The notes: a model not told the origin generated them from the sequence alone. DNA of 15,583 bases from JBCKUK01 sp038924905 (GCA_038924905.1 JBCKUK010000029.1:1-15583), one strand, 5' to 3'. Numbered from the stretch's first letter, positions 1-7,887 are shown. Numbers and translations are program-made.

Positions 1-71
1 CTACCAATTAGCTGCGACTCGTTATACTACGCCGCGTGGTATCGCATAAAGATGCCGAACTAAACGCAGCT

Positions 72-107
72 ACTTAAGCCTAAGCGCTTAAGTTATAATT
101 ATTTTTT
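72..107 (+). terminator. Hairpin followed by T-rich tract, possible terminator
   Basis: Two 8-base arms, ACTTAAGC (72-79) and GCTTAAGT (86-93), pair perfectly around a 6-base loop and are followed by an AT-rich tract ending in six T (102-107). It could end transcription of a gene lying left of the window. The stem is AT-rich, so it would be a weak terminator, and the same stretch also holds a TATAAT box. Confidence 0.35.
94..99 (+). promoter_or_regulatory. TATAAT -10 box, possible pcm promoter
   Basis: A perfect TATAAT lies 41 bases upstream of the pcm start. The hexamer 17 bases upstream (TACTTA, 71-76) is a poor -35 match, so this is only a candidate promoter for the pcm-tolC-hydrolase run. 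Confidence 0.35.
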
Positions 108-140
108 GAGTTTTAACACTCTGGGATAACAAGGCAACAC

Positions 141-881
141 ATGGGTCAAAAAGAACAAGCTCAGTTTGAATTTAATATGCCACATGAAGTCGCACAGTCT
201 AATATGCCGCACGAAACCGCGCGATTTAATATGCGCGAGCAGGCGCGCTTCAACATGATAGAACAGCAGATCCGCACCTGGGAGGTGCTGGATCCCGCCG
301 TGCTTGATTTGCTCAAACAACTGCCGCGCGAGGCTTTTGTCCCGCCACAATATGCGGGCTTAGCCTTTGCCGATCTGGAGATTCCCATCGGCCATGGCCA
401 AAGCATGCTTTCACCCAAGATTGAGGGGCGAATTTTGCAAGCACTTGAAGTTAAAAAAACCGACAAAGTACTGGAAATCGGCACTGGCAGCGGTTATCTC
501 ACGGCGCTGCTGGCCAGGTCGGCAAAACAAGTGGTTAGTGTGGACATTGAACCTGAGCTCAGCCAGATTGCAGGACAGCGGCTTGCCCAGCAAAATATTC
601 AAAATGTCACCCTGGAAATCGGCGATGCAGCCAATGGCTGGGAGGGTCACGCGCCCTACGATGTAATAATATTCACCGGCTCCTTACCTGTAGCCCCGGA
701 TAGCGCGAAACAAATGCTGACCATTGGTGGTCGATTATTTGCTGTGGTAGGCGAAGCGCCGGTGATGGAAGCTACAATTATTCGGCGTGTAACCGCCGAT
801 GGTTTTAAATGCGATGTACTATTCGAAACCTGCTTGCCGCCCTTGAATAACGCGCCACAGCCAGAACACTTTCAATTTTAA
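141..881 (+). CDS. pcm: Protein-L-isoaspartate O-methyltransferase (Pcm family) with repeated N-terminus
   Basis: SAM-dependent repair enzyme that methylates isoaspartyl residues in damaged proteins in the cytoplasm. The 246-residue product shows the SAM-binding motif I EIGTGSGYLTALLA (from residue 112) and, before it, the GHGQSMLSPKIEGRIL block (from about residue 85) typical of the short betaproteobacterial form. Family members usually begin near a sequence like MREQARFNMIEQQIR, which here is Met31 (position 231). The extra 30 residues consist of degenerate 8-9-residue copies of the same block: FNMPHEVAQ, SNMPHETAR, FNMREQAR, FNMIEQQIR. Position 141 is chosen as the start because AAGG lies six bases upstream (131-134), whereas the ATG at 231 has no Shine-Dalgarno. 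tolC follows after 16 bases, so co-transcription is likely. The family call is firm. The real start is less so. Confidence 0.9.
   Translation: MGQKEQAQFEFNMPHEVAQSNMPHETARFNMREQARFNMIEQQIRTWEVLDPAVLDLLKQLPREAFVPPQYAGLAFADLEIPIGHGQSMLSPKIEGRILQALEVKKTDKVLEIGTGSGYLTALLARSAKQVVSVDIEPELSQIAGQRLAQQNIQNVTLEIGDAANGWEGHAPYDVIIFTGSLPVAPDSAKQMLTIGGRLFAVVGEAPVMEATIIRRVTADGFKCDVLFETCLPPLNNAPQPEHFQF
171..257 (+). repeat. Tandem degenerate 24-27-bp repeat inside pcm
   Basis: Units at 171-197, 198-224 and 225-248 encode FNMPHEVAQ, SNMPHETAR and FNMREQAR, and the conserved FNMIEQQIR begins at 249. The DNA repeats too (TTTAATATG, TCTAATATG, TTTAATATG, TTCAACATG at the unit starts). The copies stay in frame and supply several alternative ATG codons. 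Confidence 0.75.
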
Positions 882-897
882 GGTTTCATGCATCATC

Positions 898-2244
898 ATG
901 CGTAAATTACTCATTGCCATCATTTTTGCTATTCCAGCTGCAATGGTTCAAGCGACTGATGGCACACAAAATCTCATTGATCTTTACCAGTTGGCGCTCA
1001 GCAATGACCCGGCATGGGCTTCTGCCCGCAGTGCCAACACCGCCGCGCAGGAAAAACTGGAGCAGGGCAAGGCTCTCTATCGCCCAACTGTTACACTCAA
1101 TGCCGATGCCAGTCACTCTGACACAAATATCAAGTACATAGGGGGTTCGGTCTTTAGAAGCGGTAGCCCTGAATCATTTGATTCATCCAGTTATGCCTTC
1201 AATGTCAATCAGCCTATTTTCCGCATGGATAATTTCGTGCGCTATCAGCAATCCAAAATCGAGGTAACACAGGCCGATAAAGAGCTTGTGCTGGCTCAGC
1301 AAAAGTTGATGCTACGGGTTTCTCAGGCTTATTTTGACGTGCTGCTGGCGCAAGACAAGATTGAACTCATCAACGCACAAAAGAGCGCGATTAACCGGCA
1401 ACTTGAGCAAGCCAAAGCCAATTTTGAGGTGGGCACGGCTACCATTACCGATGTGAACGAGGCGCAAGCCCGCTACGACTTAACCATAGCGCAGGAAATA
1501 GCCTACATCAACGAGTTTGAAATTAAAAAACATGCGGTGCAATCTATCATCGGCAAATTGCCGCAAAACCTGGCCAGCGCCCGTGCCGATTTAAAAACCA
1601 GCTTGCCTGAACCCAATGACATGGGGAAATGGGTAGAAATCGCCGAGAAAAATAATCTCGAACTCAATATCTCACAACAAAATTTTGAATTCGCCAGCAA
1701 GGAAGTTACACGGGCAAATGCCGGCCATCTGCCTACTCTGGACGCAGTAGGCAGTTACACCAGTAGCTATGCCGATGGAAGTATCCATGGGTTTGGTAAC
1801 GACTTGCAAAATACGACTATAGGTCTACGCCTACAGATTCCAATTTATCAAGGTGGTGCCGTCAGCTCCCGAGCGCGCGAAGCGGTAGCAAATAAACAAA
1901 AGGCACAGGAAGACGTAGAAGTGGCGCGCCGACAAGCCGAGCTGGATACAAGGCAGGCCTATTTAAGTGTAGCAAGCGGCGTGGCACAGGTAAAAGCCAA
2001 TGAACAGGCGCTCGCTTCCAGCCAAAGCCAGCTTGATTCGACCAACCTTGGCTACGAGGTAGGCGTGCGCACCAGTGTGGATGTGCTCAATGCGCAGCAA
2101 CAGTTTTACAAGACCAAAGCTGATTTATTGGAGTCGCGCTATAAGTACCTGCTCAGCACCATCAAACTTAAGTCAGCCATCGGCCAGCTCAGCGAGGCTG
2201 ATCTCGCTGTAGTCAACCAACAACTAACCACCGCAAATAATTAA
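898..2244 (+). CDS. tolC: TolC-family outer membrane efflux/secretion channel
   Basis: Trimeric outer membrane channel that joins type I secretion or RND/ABC efflux pumps across the periplasm. The 448-residue product begins with a signal peptide (MRKLLIAIIFAIPAAMVQA, probable cleavage after residue 19). Two internally similar outer membrane efflux repeats follow (roughly residues 27-215 and 240-435), each with long Ala/Gln-rich coiled-coil helices such as YFDVLLAQDKIELINAQKSA and the matching VDVLNAQQQFYKTKADLLES. Length fits the family (420-480). It starts 16 bases after pcm. The ribosome-binding signal is weak: AAGG at 880-883 sits rather far from the ATG. No inner membrane or adaptor partner is encoded nearby, so the substrate cannot be inferred. 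The tolC symbol denotes the family, not proven orthology to the E. coli gene. Confidence 0.9.
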   Translation: MRKLLIAIIFAIPAAMVQATDGTQNLIDLYQLALSNDPAWASARSANTAAQEKLEQGKALYRPTVTLNADASHSDTNIKYIGGSVFRSGSPESFDSSSYAFNVNQPIFRMDNFVRYQQSKIEVTQADKELVLAQQKLMLRVSQAYFDVLLAQDKIELINAQKSAINRQLEQAKANFEVGTATITDVNEAQARYDLTIAQEIAYINEFEIKKHAVQSIIGKLPQNLASARADLKTSLPEPNDMGKWVEIAEKNNLELNISQQNFEFASKEVTRANAGHLPTLDAVGSYTSSYADGSIHGFGNDLQNTTIGLRLQIPIYQGGAVSSRAREAVANKQKAQEDVEVARRQAELDTRQAYLSVASGVAQVKANEQALASSQSQLDSTNLGYEVGVRTSVDVLNAQQQFYKTKADLLESRYKYLLSTIKLKSAIGQLSEADLAVVNQQLTTANN

Positions 2245-2249
2245 CGCTG

Positions 2250-2807
2250 ATGAAAAATAGCTTGCTGTCGCAGCGGAGCGTTAGCCATCTGGTCATCATC
2301 GACATGCAGGAGCGCCTTGCCAGCGCCATGCCCAACAAGGCAATGCAGGGTGTGCTTAAAAACTGCGGCATCTTGCTACAGGCAGCAGCGCTACTTGAGG
2401 TTCCTGCACTTTACACCGAACAGTATCCCAAGGGCCTGGGCAAAACGCACACAGATTTAACGCCATGGCTGGACACTAAACCGCACGTAGAAAAAACTGC
2501 ATTTTCGTGTTGTGACGAGCCTGCATTCTGCCGCCAATTAACTTCAGATCGCCCGCAAGTCGTATTGGCCGGTATGGAAGCCCATATTTGCATCCTGCAA
2601 ACTGCGCTGGCTCTGCAAGCCATGGGCAGGCTGGTGTTTGTCGCAGAAGACGCGGTGATTTCCCGCAACCCGGCCAACAAAACCAATGCGCTGGAAAGAT
2701 TGCGGCAGGCAGGTATCGTCATCAGCAATACCGAATCTATTGTTTTTGAATGGCTGGGCGTCGCTGAAGGTGACGCCTTCAAGCAAATCAGCGGTTTAGT
2801 TCGCTAG
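2250..2807 (+). CDS. Isochorismatase-family cysteine hydrolase
   Basis: Cytoplasmic alpha/beta hydrolase of the isochorismatase/nicotinamidase superfamily (YcaC-like). The 185 residues carry the family's catalytic triad at the expected places: Asp18 in LVIIDMQERL, Lys82 in VEKTAFSCC, and the nucleophile Cys114 in GMEAHICILQTAL. Length agrees with the short single-domain members (180-200). It begins 5 bases after the tolC stop, so it is probably co-transcribed with it. Its last 20 bases overlap the end of waaA on the opposite strand. The substrate cannot be read from sequence. Close homologues are annotated only as hydrolases, and some act on amides. Confidence 0.85.
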   Translation: MKNSLLSQRSVSHLVIIDMQERLASAMPNKAMQGVLKNCGILLQAAALLEVPALYTEQYPKGLGKTHTDLTPWLDTKPHVEKTAFSCCDEPAFCRQLTSDRPQVVLAGMEAHICILQTALALQAMGRLVFVAEDAVISRNPANKTNALERLRQAGIVISNTESIVFEWLGVAEGDAFKQISGLVR

Positions 2808-4080
2808 CTGTTTCAGGCAGGTAATGCGCCACCAGATCGGCAATTTTCTGGGTTGCTCCGCCTGCACTATTACTGAAATTCAAGGCTGCCCAGCCCATGG
2901 TCTTGAGCGCTTCGGGGTCGCCAAACAAGCGTTGCAGGGCTAATGCCAGACCGTCGCTATCACTCACGCGCCAGGCTGCCAGTGCGCTAATGGCTTGTTC
3001 GGCAGCCGATGCAAAATTATAGGTGTGCGGGCCAACCAGAACCGGCTTACCCATGGCACAGGCTTCTATCAGGTTCTGCCCGCCAAACGGCAACAGGCTG
3101 CCGCCGATAAACGCCACATCGCAGGCCGCGTAATAGGTAAACATCTCGCCCATGCTGTCTCCGAGCACAATGCCGGCATAAACAGCCTTGTTTGGGTTTA
3201 GGGTTGAGCGCCGCACAAAACCAATGCCGCGCTTTTTAAGCATAGCGGCCACTTCATCAAAACGCTGCGGATGACGCGGCACAATAATAGTGAGCAAATT
3301 TGGGATTTGCGCAGCAGCAACCGCCTGCAAAATCATAGCCTCTTCGCCCTCGCGCGTACTGGCGGCGAGAAACACCGGGCGGCTTTTGCCTAAGCCTTTA
3401 TCAAACAGTGTGCGCAATTTTCCGCCCTGCTCGGCAGCGTCCGGCGGCGGCACCACGTCAAATTTGAGGTTGCCCAGCACTTGCACATGGCTCACGCCCA
3501 AGTCCTGCAAGCGCGCTGCGTCTTGCTCAGTCTGCGCAGCAATCGCAGTCAGGTTCTGCAAGCCCTGTGCGGATAATTGCGCAATTTTTGCGTAACCGGC
3601 GGCGGATTTTTCTGACAGTCGTGCATTCACCAGCAGCAGTGGGATATTGCGTTTTTTGCAGGCAGCAATCAGGTTAAACCAGAGCTCGGTTTCCATCAGC
3701 AGTCCAAGCTGCGGTTGAAAATGCTTTAAAAACCGGCACACGGCGCCTGGCACATCGTAGGGCAGATAAGCCTGTTCAATACTGTCACCAAATAGCTGCC
3801 GACCGGCCTCGCGTCCGGTAGGTGTGGCATGCGTCATTAAAATCTGGTGCTCGGAGTAGCGCTTATGCAGCTCTGCTACCAGCGGCGCGGCGGCGCGCGT
3901 TTCGCCGACTGAAACACAATGCAGCCAGATCAATGGTTGCCTGGGCTGCCCCGAATATAAGCCGAAGCGCTCACCCCAGTGCTGCAAATAAGCTGGCTGG
4001 CGAATGCCGCGCCACAAAATCTTGAGCGGCGTAAACGGCAGCAGGATATAAAGCAGCAGGGTATAAAGGATGCGTGGCAT
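2788..4080 (-). CDS. waaA: 3-deoxy-D-manno-octulosonic acid (Kdo) transferase
   Basis: Inner-membrane GT-30 glycosyltransferase that moves Kdo from CMP-Kdo onto lipid IVA in lipopolysaccharide assembly. The 430-residue product (family 420-430) starts with a hydrophobic membrane anchor (about residues 4-22). It has the conserved WLHCVSVGE block, whose Glu60 matches the proposed general base, the LMETELWFNLI block, and in the C-terminal half the nucleotide-sugar part with GGSLLPFGGQNLIEACAMG and VGPHTYNF. It runs convergently into the isochorismatase-like gene with a 20-base overlap. Upstream lies the 311-base region shared with nrdJa, which is transcribed divergently. No strong Shine-Dalgarno is seen before the ATG. 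The number of Kdo residues added cannot be judged from sequence. Confidence 0.95.
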   Translation of the reverse strand: MPRILYTLLLYILLPFTPLKILWRGIRQPAYLQHWGERFGLYSGQPRQPLIWLHCVSVGETRAAAPLVAELHKRYSEHQILMTHATPTGREAGRQLFGDSIEQAYLPYDVPGAVCRFLKHFQPQLGLLMETELWFNLIAACKKRNIPLLLVNARLSEKSAAGYAKIAQLSAQGLQNLTAIAAQTEQDAARLQDLGVSHVQVLGNLKFDVVPPPDAAEQGGKLRTLFDKGLGKSRPVFLAASTREGEEAMILQAVAAAQIPNLLTIIVPRHPQRFDEVAAMLKKRGIGFVRRSTLNPNKAVYAGIVLGDSMGEMFTYYAACDVAFIGGSLLPFGGQNLIEACAMGKPVLVGPHTYNFASAAEQAISALAAWRVSDSDGLALALQRLFGDPEALKTMGWAALNFSNSAGGATQKIADLVAHYLPETASELNR

Positions 4081-4251
4081 GACGAGATTTTCTCACATAA
4101 AGCAGTACCGCTAATGGGCAAATTTAGTCCAAAAATTTATTTTTGCCAGGTTAGCCAGTGCTCACGTTCACGCTTAGTGAGGCTAGTCCATGCCTCAGCT
4201 CGCATAGCAAAATACGCGCCAGAATGTGACAAATTTATTTAAATAATCTTC

Positions 4252-4280
4252 TTGACGCTCCACTACTAAATGATAATAAT
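4252..4280 (+). promoter_or_regulatory. Sigma-70 promoter for nrdJa
   Basis: TTGACG (4252-4257), a 17-base spacer and AATAAT (4275-4280) match the sigma-70 consensus 5 of 6 at each hexamer. Transcription would begin near 4287, giving a leader of about 105 bases. Two further overlapping TATAAT boxes (4333-4338 and 4339-4344) lack good -35 partners. The 311-base gap 4081-4391 holds no gene. Besides this promoter it contains a perfect 12-base palindrome TTATTTAAATAA at 4235-4246. Confidence 0.6.
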
Positions 4281-4290
4281 TTGTGCTCTA

Positions 4291-4306
4291 TCGCAATATG
4301 TTGTGT
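4291..4306 (+). promoter_or_regulatory. Candidate NrdR box
   Basis: The 16-mer TCGCAATATGTTGTGT agrees at 13 of 16 places with the NrdR box consensus (acaCwAtATaTwGtgt) and sits just downstream of the predicted transcription start. NrdR is the ATP/dATP-sensing repressor of ribonucleotide reductase operons, and its boxes normally come in pairs about 31 bases apart. A much weaker match (9 of 16, 4260-4275) starts exactly 31 bases upstream and overlaps the spacer and -10. The arrangement suits repression, but the second box is too degenerate to claim firmly. Confidence 0.5.
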
Positions 4307-4391
4307 TTTATCAAAGAACTTCTGTAAGTCACTATAATTATAATAAGTTGTTAAAAAAATATTAAAAAATAAAAATCAGGGGGTAGTACCA

Positions 4392-7300
4392 ATGTTGAAA
4401 GCAGTTCAGGCAATGGAAAGTGCCACACGAGAAGTACCTATGCAATCGGTATCGCTCGATATCTGGGACAGAAAATACCGCCTCAAGACCAAACAGGGCG
4501 AATTTATTGATCAGGACATAGACGATACCTATAAACGTGTGGCGCGTGCCTTGTCTGATGCTGAAACTACCGAAGAAAAACGTGCCCTCTGGTATGACAA
4601 ATTTCTCTGGGCGCTACGCCATGGCGCCATCCCTGCTGGCCGCATCACTGCCAATGCCGGCGCGCTGGAGCACAAACCCGCCACTTCCACCATCAATTGC
4701 ACCGTATCCGGCATTATTGAAGACAGCATGAACGATATTCTGGGCAAGGTGCATGAAGCCGGCCTCACCCTCAAAGCCGGTTGCGGCATTGGCTACGAAT
4801 TTTCAACGTTGCGCCCCAAAGGCGCTTTTGTCGCCGGTGCCGGCGCTTACACCAGCGGGCCATTATCCTTCATGGATATTTACGACAAGATGTGCTTCAC
4901 CGTTTCATCGGCCGGTGGCCGCCGTGGCGCGCAGATGGCGACATTTGATATTTCACATCCGGATGTCATTGACTTTATCAAGGCCAAGCGCGAAGCCGGA
5001 CGTCTGCGCCAGTTCAATCTGTCCTGCCTCATCACCAAGGAATTCATGGAGGCGGTAACAGCCGATGCCGAGTGGAAGCTGGCTTTCCCGGTCACAGAAA
5101 AAGAGGCAGAAGTAGATGCGCTTAAACTGGACGACAACACCCAGGTGGTTTGGCGTGAGTGGCCGGTAAAGAATAAATACCTGACCAAGGTGGATGGCCC
5201 GGATGCCGGCAAAGTTGCCTGCCGTGTGTATAAAATCATCAAGGCGCGCCGTTTGTGGGATGTGATCATGTCCTCCACCTACGATTTCGCCGAGCCTGGC
5301 TTTATCCTGATTGACCGCGTCAACGAGATGAACAACAACTGGTTCTGCGAGAACATCCGCGCCACCAACCCCTGCGTAACTGCGGATACCTGGGTGCATA
5401 CCGCCAACGGCCCGCAGCAGGTAGCTGATCTGATTGGCAGCCATTTTCAGGTGCGCGTTAATGGCCAATATCACGCCAGCGGGGCACAAGGATTTTTCCA
5501 AACAGCTGTTAAGCCAGTGCTCAGGCTGGAAACAGCGGAGGGCTACCAATTGCGGCTGACCGCCGATCACCGTGTAATGCGAGTGGCACGATTTAGCCGC
5601 TATAGCGCCGAAACTGAATGGTGTGCTGCTGGCGATTTACGTAGCGGCGACCGCGTTGTTTTGCACGATCACCGTGAAAATACCGAGTGGGCGGGGGATT
5701 ACACGCGCGAGCAAGGTTTTCTTCTGGGCTTGCTGGTGGGTGACGGCACGCTTAAAGCCGACAAAGCCATTCTTTCGGTGTGGAAGGCGGCAGCTGTAGT
5801 TAATGGTGCCGTGTCAACCTTGTCACAAGGCATACAGGCACTGATGTCAGAAGCGCTGGAAGCTGCCAGAACGCTGCCGTATCGCAGTGATTTTACCGGC
5901 TGGATGGAAGTTGCAGAACGTAACGAATACCGCCTTTCTACCGCAGCGCTGAAAAAGCTGGCAGAAGAAGTTGGTATGGCGCCCGGCGAAAAAGGCATCA
6001 CGCCAGCCATGGAGCGCGCTTCCAGTGCGTTTTACGGCGGCTTCCTGCGCGGATTATTTGATGCCGATGGCTCGGTGCAAGGCACGCAGGAAAAAGGCGT
6101 AAGCATAAGATTGGCACAATCTGACTCATCCTTGTTGCAAGCGGCGCAGCGCATGTTGCTACGCCTGGGTATCGCCAGCTCCCTAGATCGCAACCGGCGC
6201 GTAGCCGGCACCAATATGCTGCCTGATGGCCGTGGCGGCAGCCAGCCATATGCCACCAAGGCACAGCATGAGTTGGTAATTAGCGGCGAAAATCTGGAAC
6301 GCTATGCAGCCACAATAGGTTTTGCCGATAGCGACAAAGCAACTCGTCTGCAAACCTTGCTGTCGCGCTATCGTCGTGCACTCAATCGCGAGCGCTTCAC
6401 TGCGCGTGTTGAACGGGTGGTTGCTGATGGCGCAGAAGCTGTCTATGACGTGCAAGTGCCGGGAGTAAATGCCTTCGACGCTAACGGGATTTATGCACAC
6501 AATTGCGGCGAACAGCCGCTGCCGCCTTATGGCGCTTGCCTGTTGGGCTCGGTCAACCTGACCAAGTTCGTCAAGGAGCCGTTTACCAAGAACTCGCATT
6601 TTGATTGGGATAAATACCGCGAAGTGGTCGGCACCTTCACCCGCATGCTGGATAACGTGGTGGAAGTAAACGGCCTGCCGCTGGAACAGCAGCGTAAGGA
6701 AATCGCCCGTAAACGCCGCCACGGCATGGGTTATCTCGGCCTCGGCTCCACCTTGAGCATGCTGCAAATGAAATATGGCGAACCAGATTCGCTGGCCTTC
6801 ACCGAAGAAGTCACCAAGGTCATGGCCGAAGTAGGCTGGGAAGTGGGTGTGGAGCTGGCTGAAGAAAAAGGCGCCGCGCCGATTATGGAAGAAGAGTTTG
6901 AGATCACCGCCGACATGCTGGCCAAGCGACCGGAAATGAAAGCGGATGGCATCACCGTAGGCAGCAAGGTCAAGGGCAAGGTGCTGATGGGCTTATACAG
7001 CCGCTATATGCAGCAGTTCCCCGAAAGCCTGCGCAAAGAGATTGCCAAAAACGGTGTGCGTTTCACCCATCACAGCTCCATCGCGCCGACCGGCACCATC
7101 TCGCTGTCGCTGGCCAATAACGCCAGCAACGGCATCGAGCCTTCATTCGCGCACCACTATTCACGCAACGTCATCCGCGAAGGTAAAAAGTCCAAAGAGA
7201 AAGTCGATGTGTTCTCTTACGAGCTGTTGGCTTACCGCGAGCTGATTAACCCCAAGGCCATGCCGTTTGCCGAGACTGAAGAAGAAGAGTTGCCGAATTA

Positions 7301-7676
7301 CTTCCTCGATTCATCCACCATCAACGCCAAGGCGCACGTGGATATCCAGGCCGCCGCACAAAAATGGATTGATAGCTCGATCTCCAAAACCATCAATGTG
7401 CCGACTGACTATGACTTTGAAGATTTCAAGAGCATCTATCTCTATGCCTACGATAAAGGCCTGAAGGGTTGCACCACGTTCCGCTTTAACTCAGAGGCGT
7501 TCCAGGGTGTGCTGGTGACCGAGAAAGACCTGGAAAACACCACCTACAAATTCACGCTGGAAGATGGCAGCGTGGTCGAGGTCAAAGGCAATGAAGAGAT
7601 TGAATACGACGGCGAGATGCACAGCGCCGCTAATTTGTATGATGCGTTGAAAGAAGGCTACTACGGCAAATTTTAG
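4392..7676 (+). CDS. nrdJa: Adenosylcobalamin-dependent (class II) ribonucleotide reductase, catalytic fragment NrdJa, with intein
   Basis: Reduces ribonucleotides to deoxyribonucleotides using a thiyl radical made with coenzyme B12. The precursor has 1094 residues, of which 328-704 are an intein, so the spliced enzyme is 717 residues. By comparison with the Lactobacillus leichmannii enzyme, Cys103 (STINCTVS) and Cys716 form the redox pair, Cys705 is the radical cysteine in the NP-CGE motif, and Asn326 and Glu707 are its partners. The 11-residue Cys705-Cys716 spacing matches the family. The phosphate-binding PTGTISL loop begins at residue 899. The chain ends after the conserved GCTTFRFN block and an acidic tail with no CxxC pair. 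That pair is supplied by nrdJb 211 bases downstream, as in the split NrdJa/NrdJb of Pseudomonas aeruginosa. The start at 4392 has a strong AGGGGG (4378-4383). The enzyme can act only after the intein is removed. Confidence 0.93.
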   Translation: MLKAVQAMESATREVPMQSVSLDIWDRKYRLKTKQGEFIDQDIDDTYKRVARALSDAETTEEKRALWYDKFLWALRHGAIPAGRITANAGALEHKPATSTINCTVSGIIEDSMNDILGKVHEAGLTLKAGCGIGYEFSTLRPKGAFVAGAGAYTSGPLSFMDIYDKMCFTVSSAGGRRGAQMATFDISHPDVIDFIKAKREAGRLRQFNLSCLITKEFMEAVTADAEWKLAFPVTEKEAEVDALKLDDNTQVVWREWPVKNKYLTKVDGPDAGKVACRVYKIIKARRLWDVIMSSTYDFAEPGFILIDRVNEMNNNWFCENIRATNPCVTADTWVHTANGPQQVADLIGSHFQVRVNGQYHASGAQGFFQTAVKPVLRLETAEGYQLRLTADHRVMRVARFSRYSAETEWCAAGDLRSGDRVVLHDHRENTEWAGDYTREQGFLLGLLVGDGTLKADKAILSVWKAAAVVNGAVSTLSQGIQALMSEALEAARTLPYRSDFTGWMEVAERNEYRLSTAALKKLAEEVGMAPGEKGITPAMERASSAFYGGFLRGLFDADGSVQGTQEKGVSIRLAQSDSSLLQAAQRMLLRLGIASSLDRNRRVAGTNMLPDGRGGSQPYATKAQHELVISGENLERYAATIGFADSDKATRLQTLLSRYRRALNRERFTARVERVVADGAEAVYDVQVPGVNAFDANGIYAHNCGEQPLPPYGACLLGSVNLTKFVKEPFTKNSHFDWDKYREVVGTFTRMLDNVVEVNGLPLEQQRKEIARKRRHGMGYLGLGSTLSMLQMKYGEPDSLAFTEEVTKVMAEVGWEVGVELAEEKGAAPIMEEEFEITADMLAKRPEMKADGITVGSKVKGKVLMGLYSRYMQQFPESLRKEIAKNGVRFTHHSSIAPTGTISLSLANNASNGIEPSFAHHYSRNVIREGKKSKEKVDVFSYELLAYRELINPKAMPFAETEEEELPNYFLDSSTINAKAHVDIQAAAQKWIDSSISKTINVPTDYDFEDFKSIYLYAYDKGLKGCTTFRFNSEAFQGVLVTEKDLENTTYKFTLEDGSVVEVKGNEEIEYDGEMHSAANLYDALKEGYYGKF
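5373..6503 (+). mobile_element. Intein with LAGLIDADG homing endonuclease inside NrdJa
   Basis: Protein-level mobile element of 377 residues (precursor 328-704) that excises itself from NrdJa. It begins with Cys328 (CVTADTWVHTANG, block A). It has the block B motif LTADHR with Thr390 and His393, and two LAGLIDADG motifs, LLGLLVGDG (444-452) and LRGLFDADG (552-560), whose acidic residues Asp451 and Asp559 are retained. Block F is VYDVQVPGVNAFDANG, and the C-terminal splice site is IYAHN with His703 and Asn704, followed by extein Cys705. All nucleophiles needed for class 1 splicing are present. The usual block F histidine appears to be Asn here. Removing it joins ATNP to CGEQPLPPYG, restoring the catalytic site. 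The retained acidic residues suggest an endonuclease that may still cut intein-less nrdJ alleles. Confidence 0.93.
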
Positions 7677-7804
7677 GCATTTCAAACTGCTGCGTTCGTT
7701 AATACCTTGTTGCGTTTGAATTTTTCAATCCTCATGTAGTACTTATACATTCCGGTAAAAAATCCAAATGCGCCGTGTCTTAACTTCACTCGCGACGTTT
7801 GCAA

Positions 7805-7821
7805 TTGCCTAAAATAGGCAA
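7805..7821. repeat. Perfect hairpin in the nrdJa-nrdJb spacer
   Basis: TTGCCTA (7805-7811) and TAGGCAA (7815-7821) are perfect 7-base arms around an AAA loop. No T-run follows on the plus strand, so it is not a convincing terminator. It may instead be a processing or pausing structure between the two reductase genes. Confidence 0.45.
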
Positions 7822-7830
7822 AAATTTAAT

Positions 7831-7863
7831 TCCATCTCCTGCGGGAGAGGGCTAGGGTGAGGG
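7831..7863. repeat. Short G-rich palindromic intergenic repeat
   Basis: A short hairpin (TCTCC 7835-7839, GGAGA 7844-7848) followed by AGGGCTAGGGTGAGGG closely resembles a REP-like element scattered through many proteobacterial genomes, often seen as CTCTCCCGCGGGAGAGGG plus a GGGTGAGGG tail. It lies 25 bases before nrdJb. The likeness is from memory, and copy number in this genome cannot be seen from one window. Confidence 0.5.
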
Positions 7864-7887
7864 TAAAACCTCAAGAGGAGAAATAGT

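Noticed and set aside
1..63. Open frame of 20 codons ending in TAA at the left edge, possibly the tail of an upstream gene
   Set aside because: Too short and not recognisable. Another frame is also open for 15 codons, so it cannot be called coding.
4081..4250. Possible cobalamin riboswitch upstream of the B12-dependent reductase
   Set aside because: The only B12-box-like string (GCCAGTG near 4154) has a mismatch and there is no surrounding conserved riboswitch structure.
4953..5570. 205-codon minus-strand open frame under nrdJa
   Set aside because: It lies wholly inside the reductase and intein coding region, shows no recognisable domain, and is explained as a shadow frame.
6183..6767. 194-codon minus-strand open frame crossing the intein C-terminal border
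   Set aside because: It is a shadow of the real NrdJa frame, with no domain similarity or plausible start signal.
7716..7750. Possible separate promoter for nrdJb (TTGAAT ... TATACA)
   Set aside because: The spacer of about 22 bases is too long for a sigma-70 promoter. No better pair was found in the gap.
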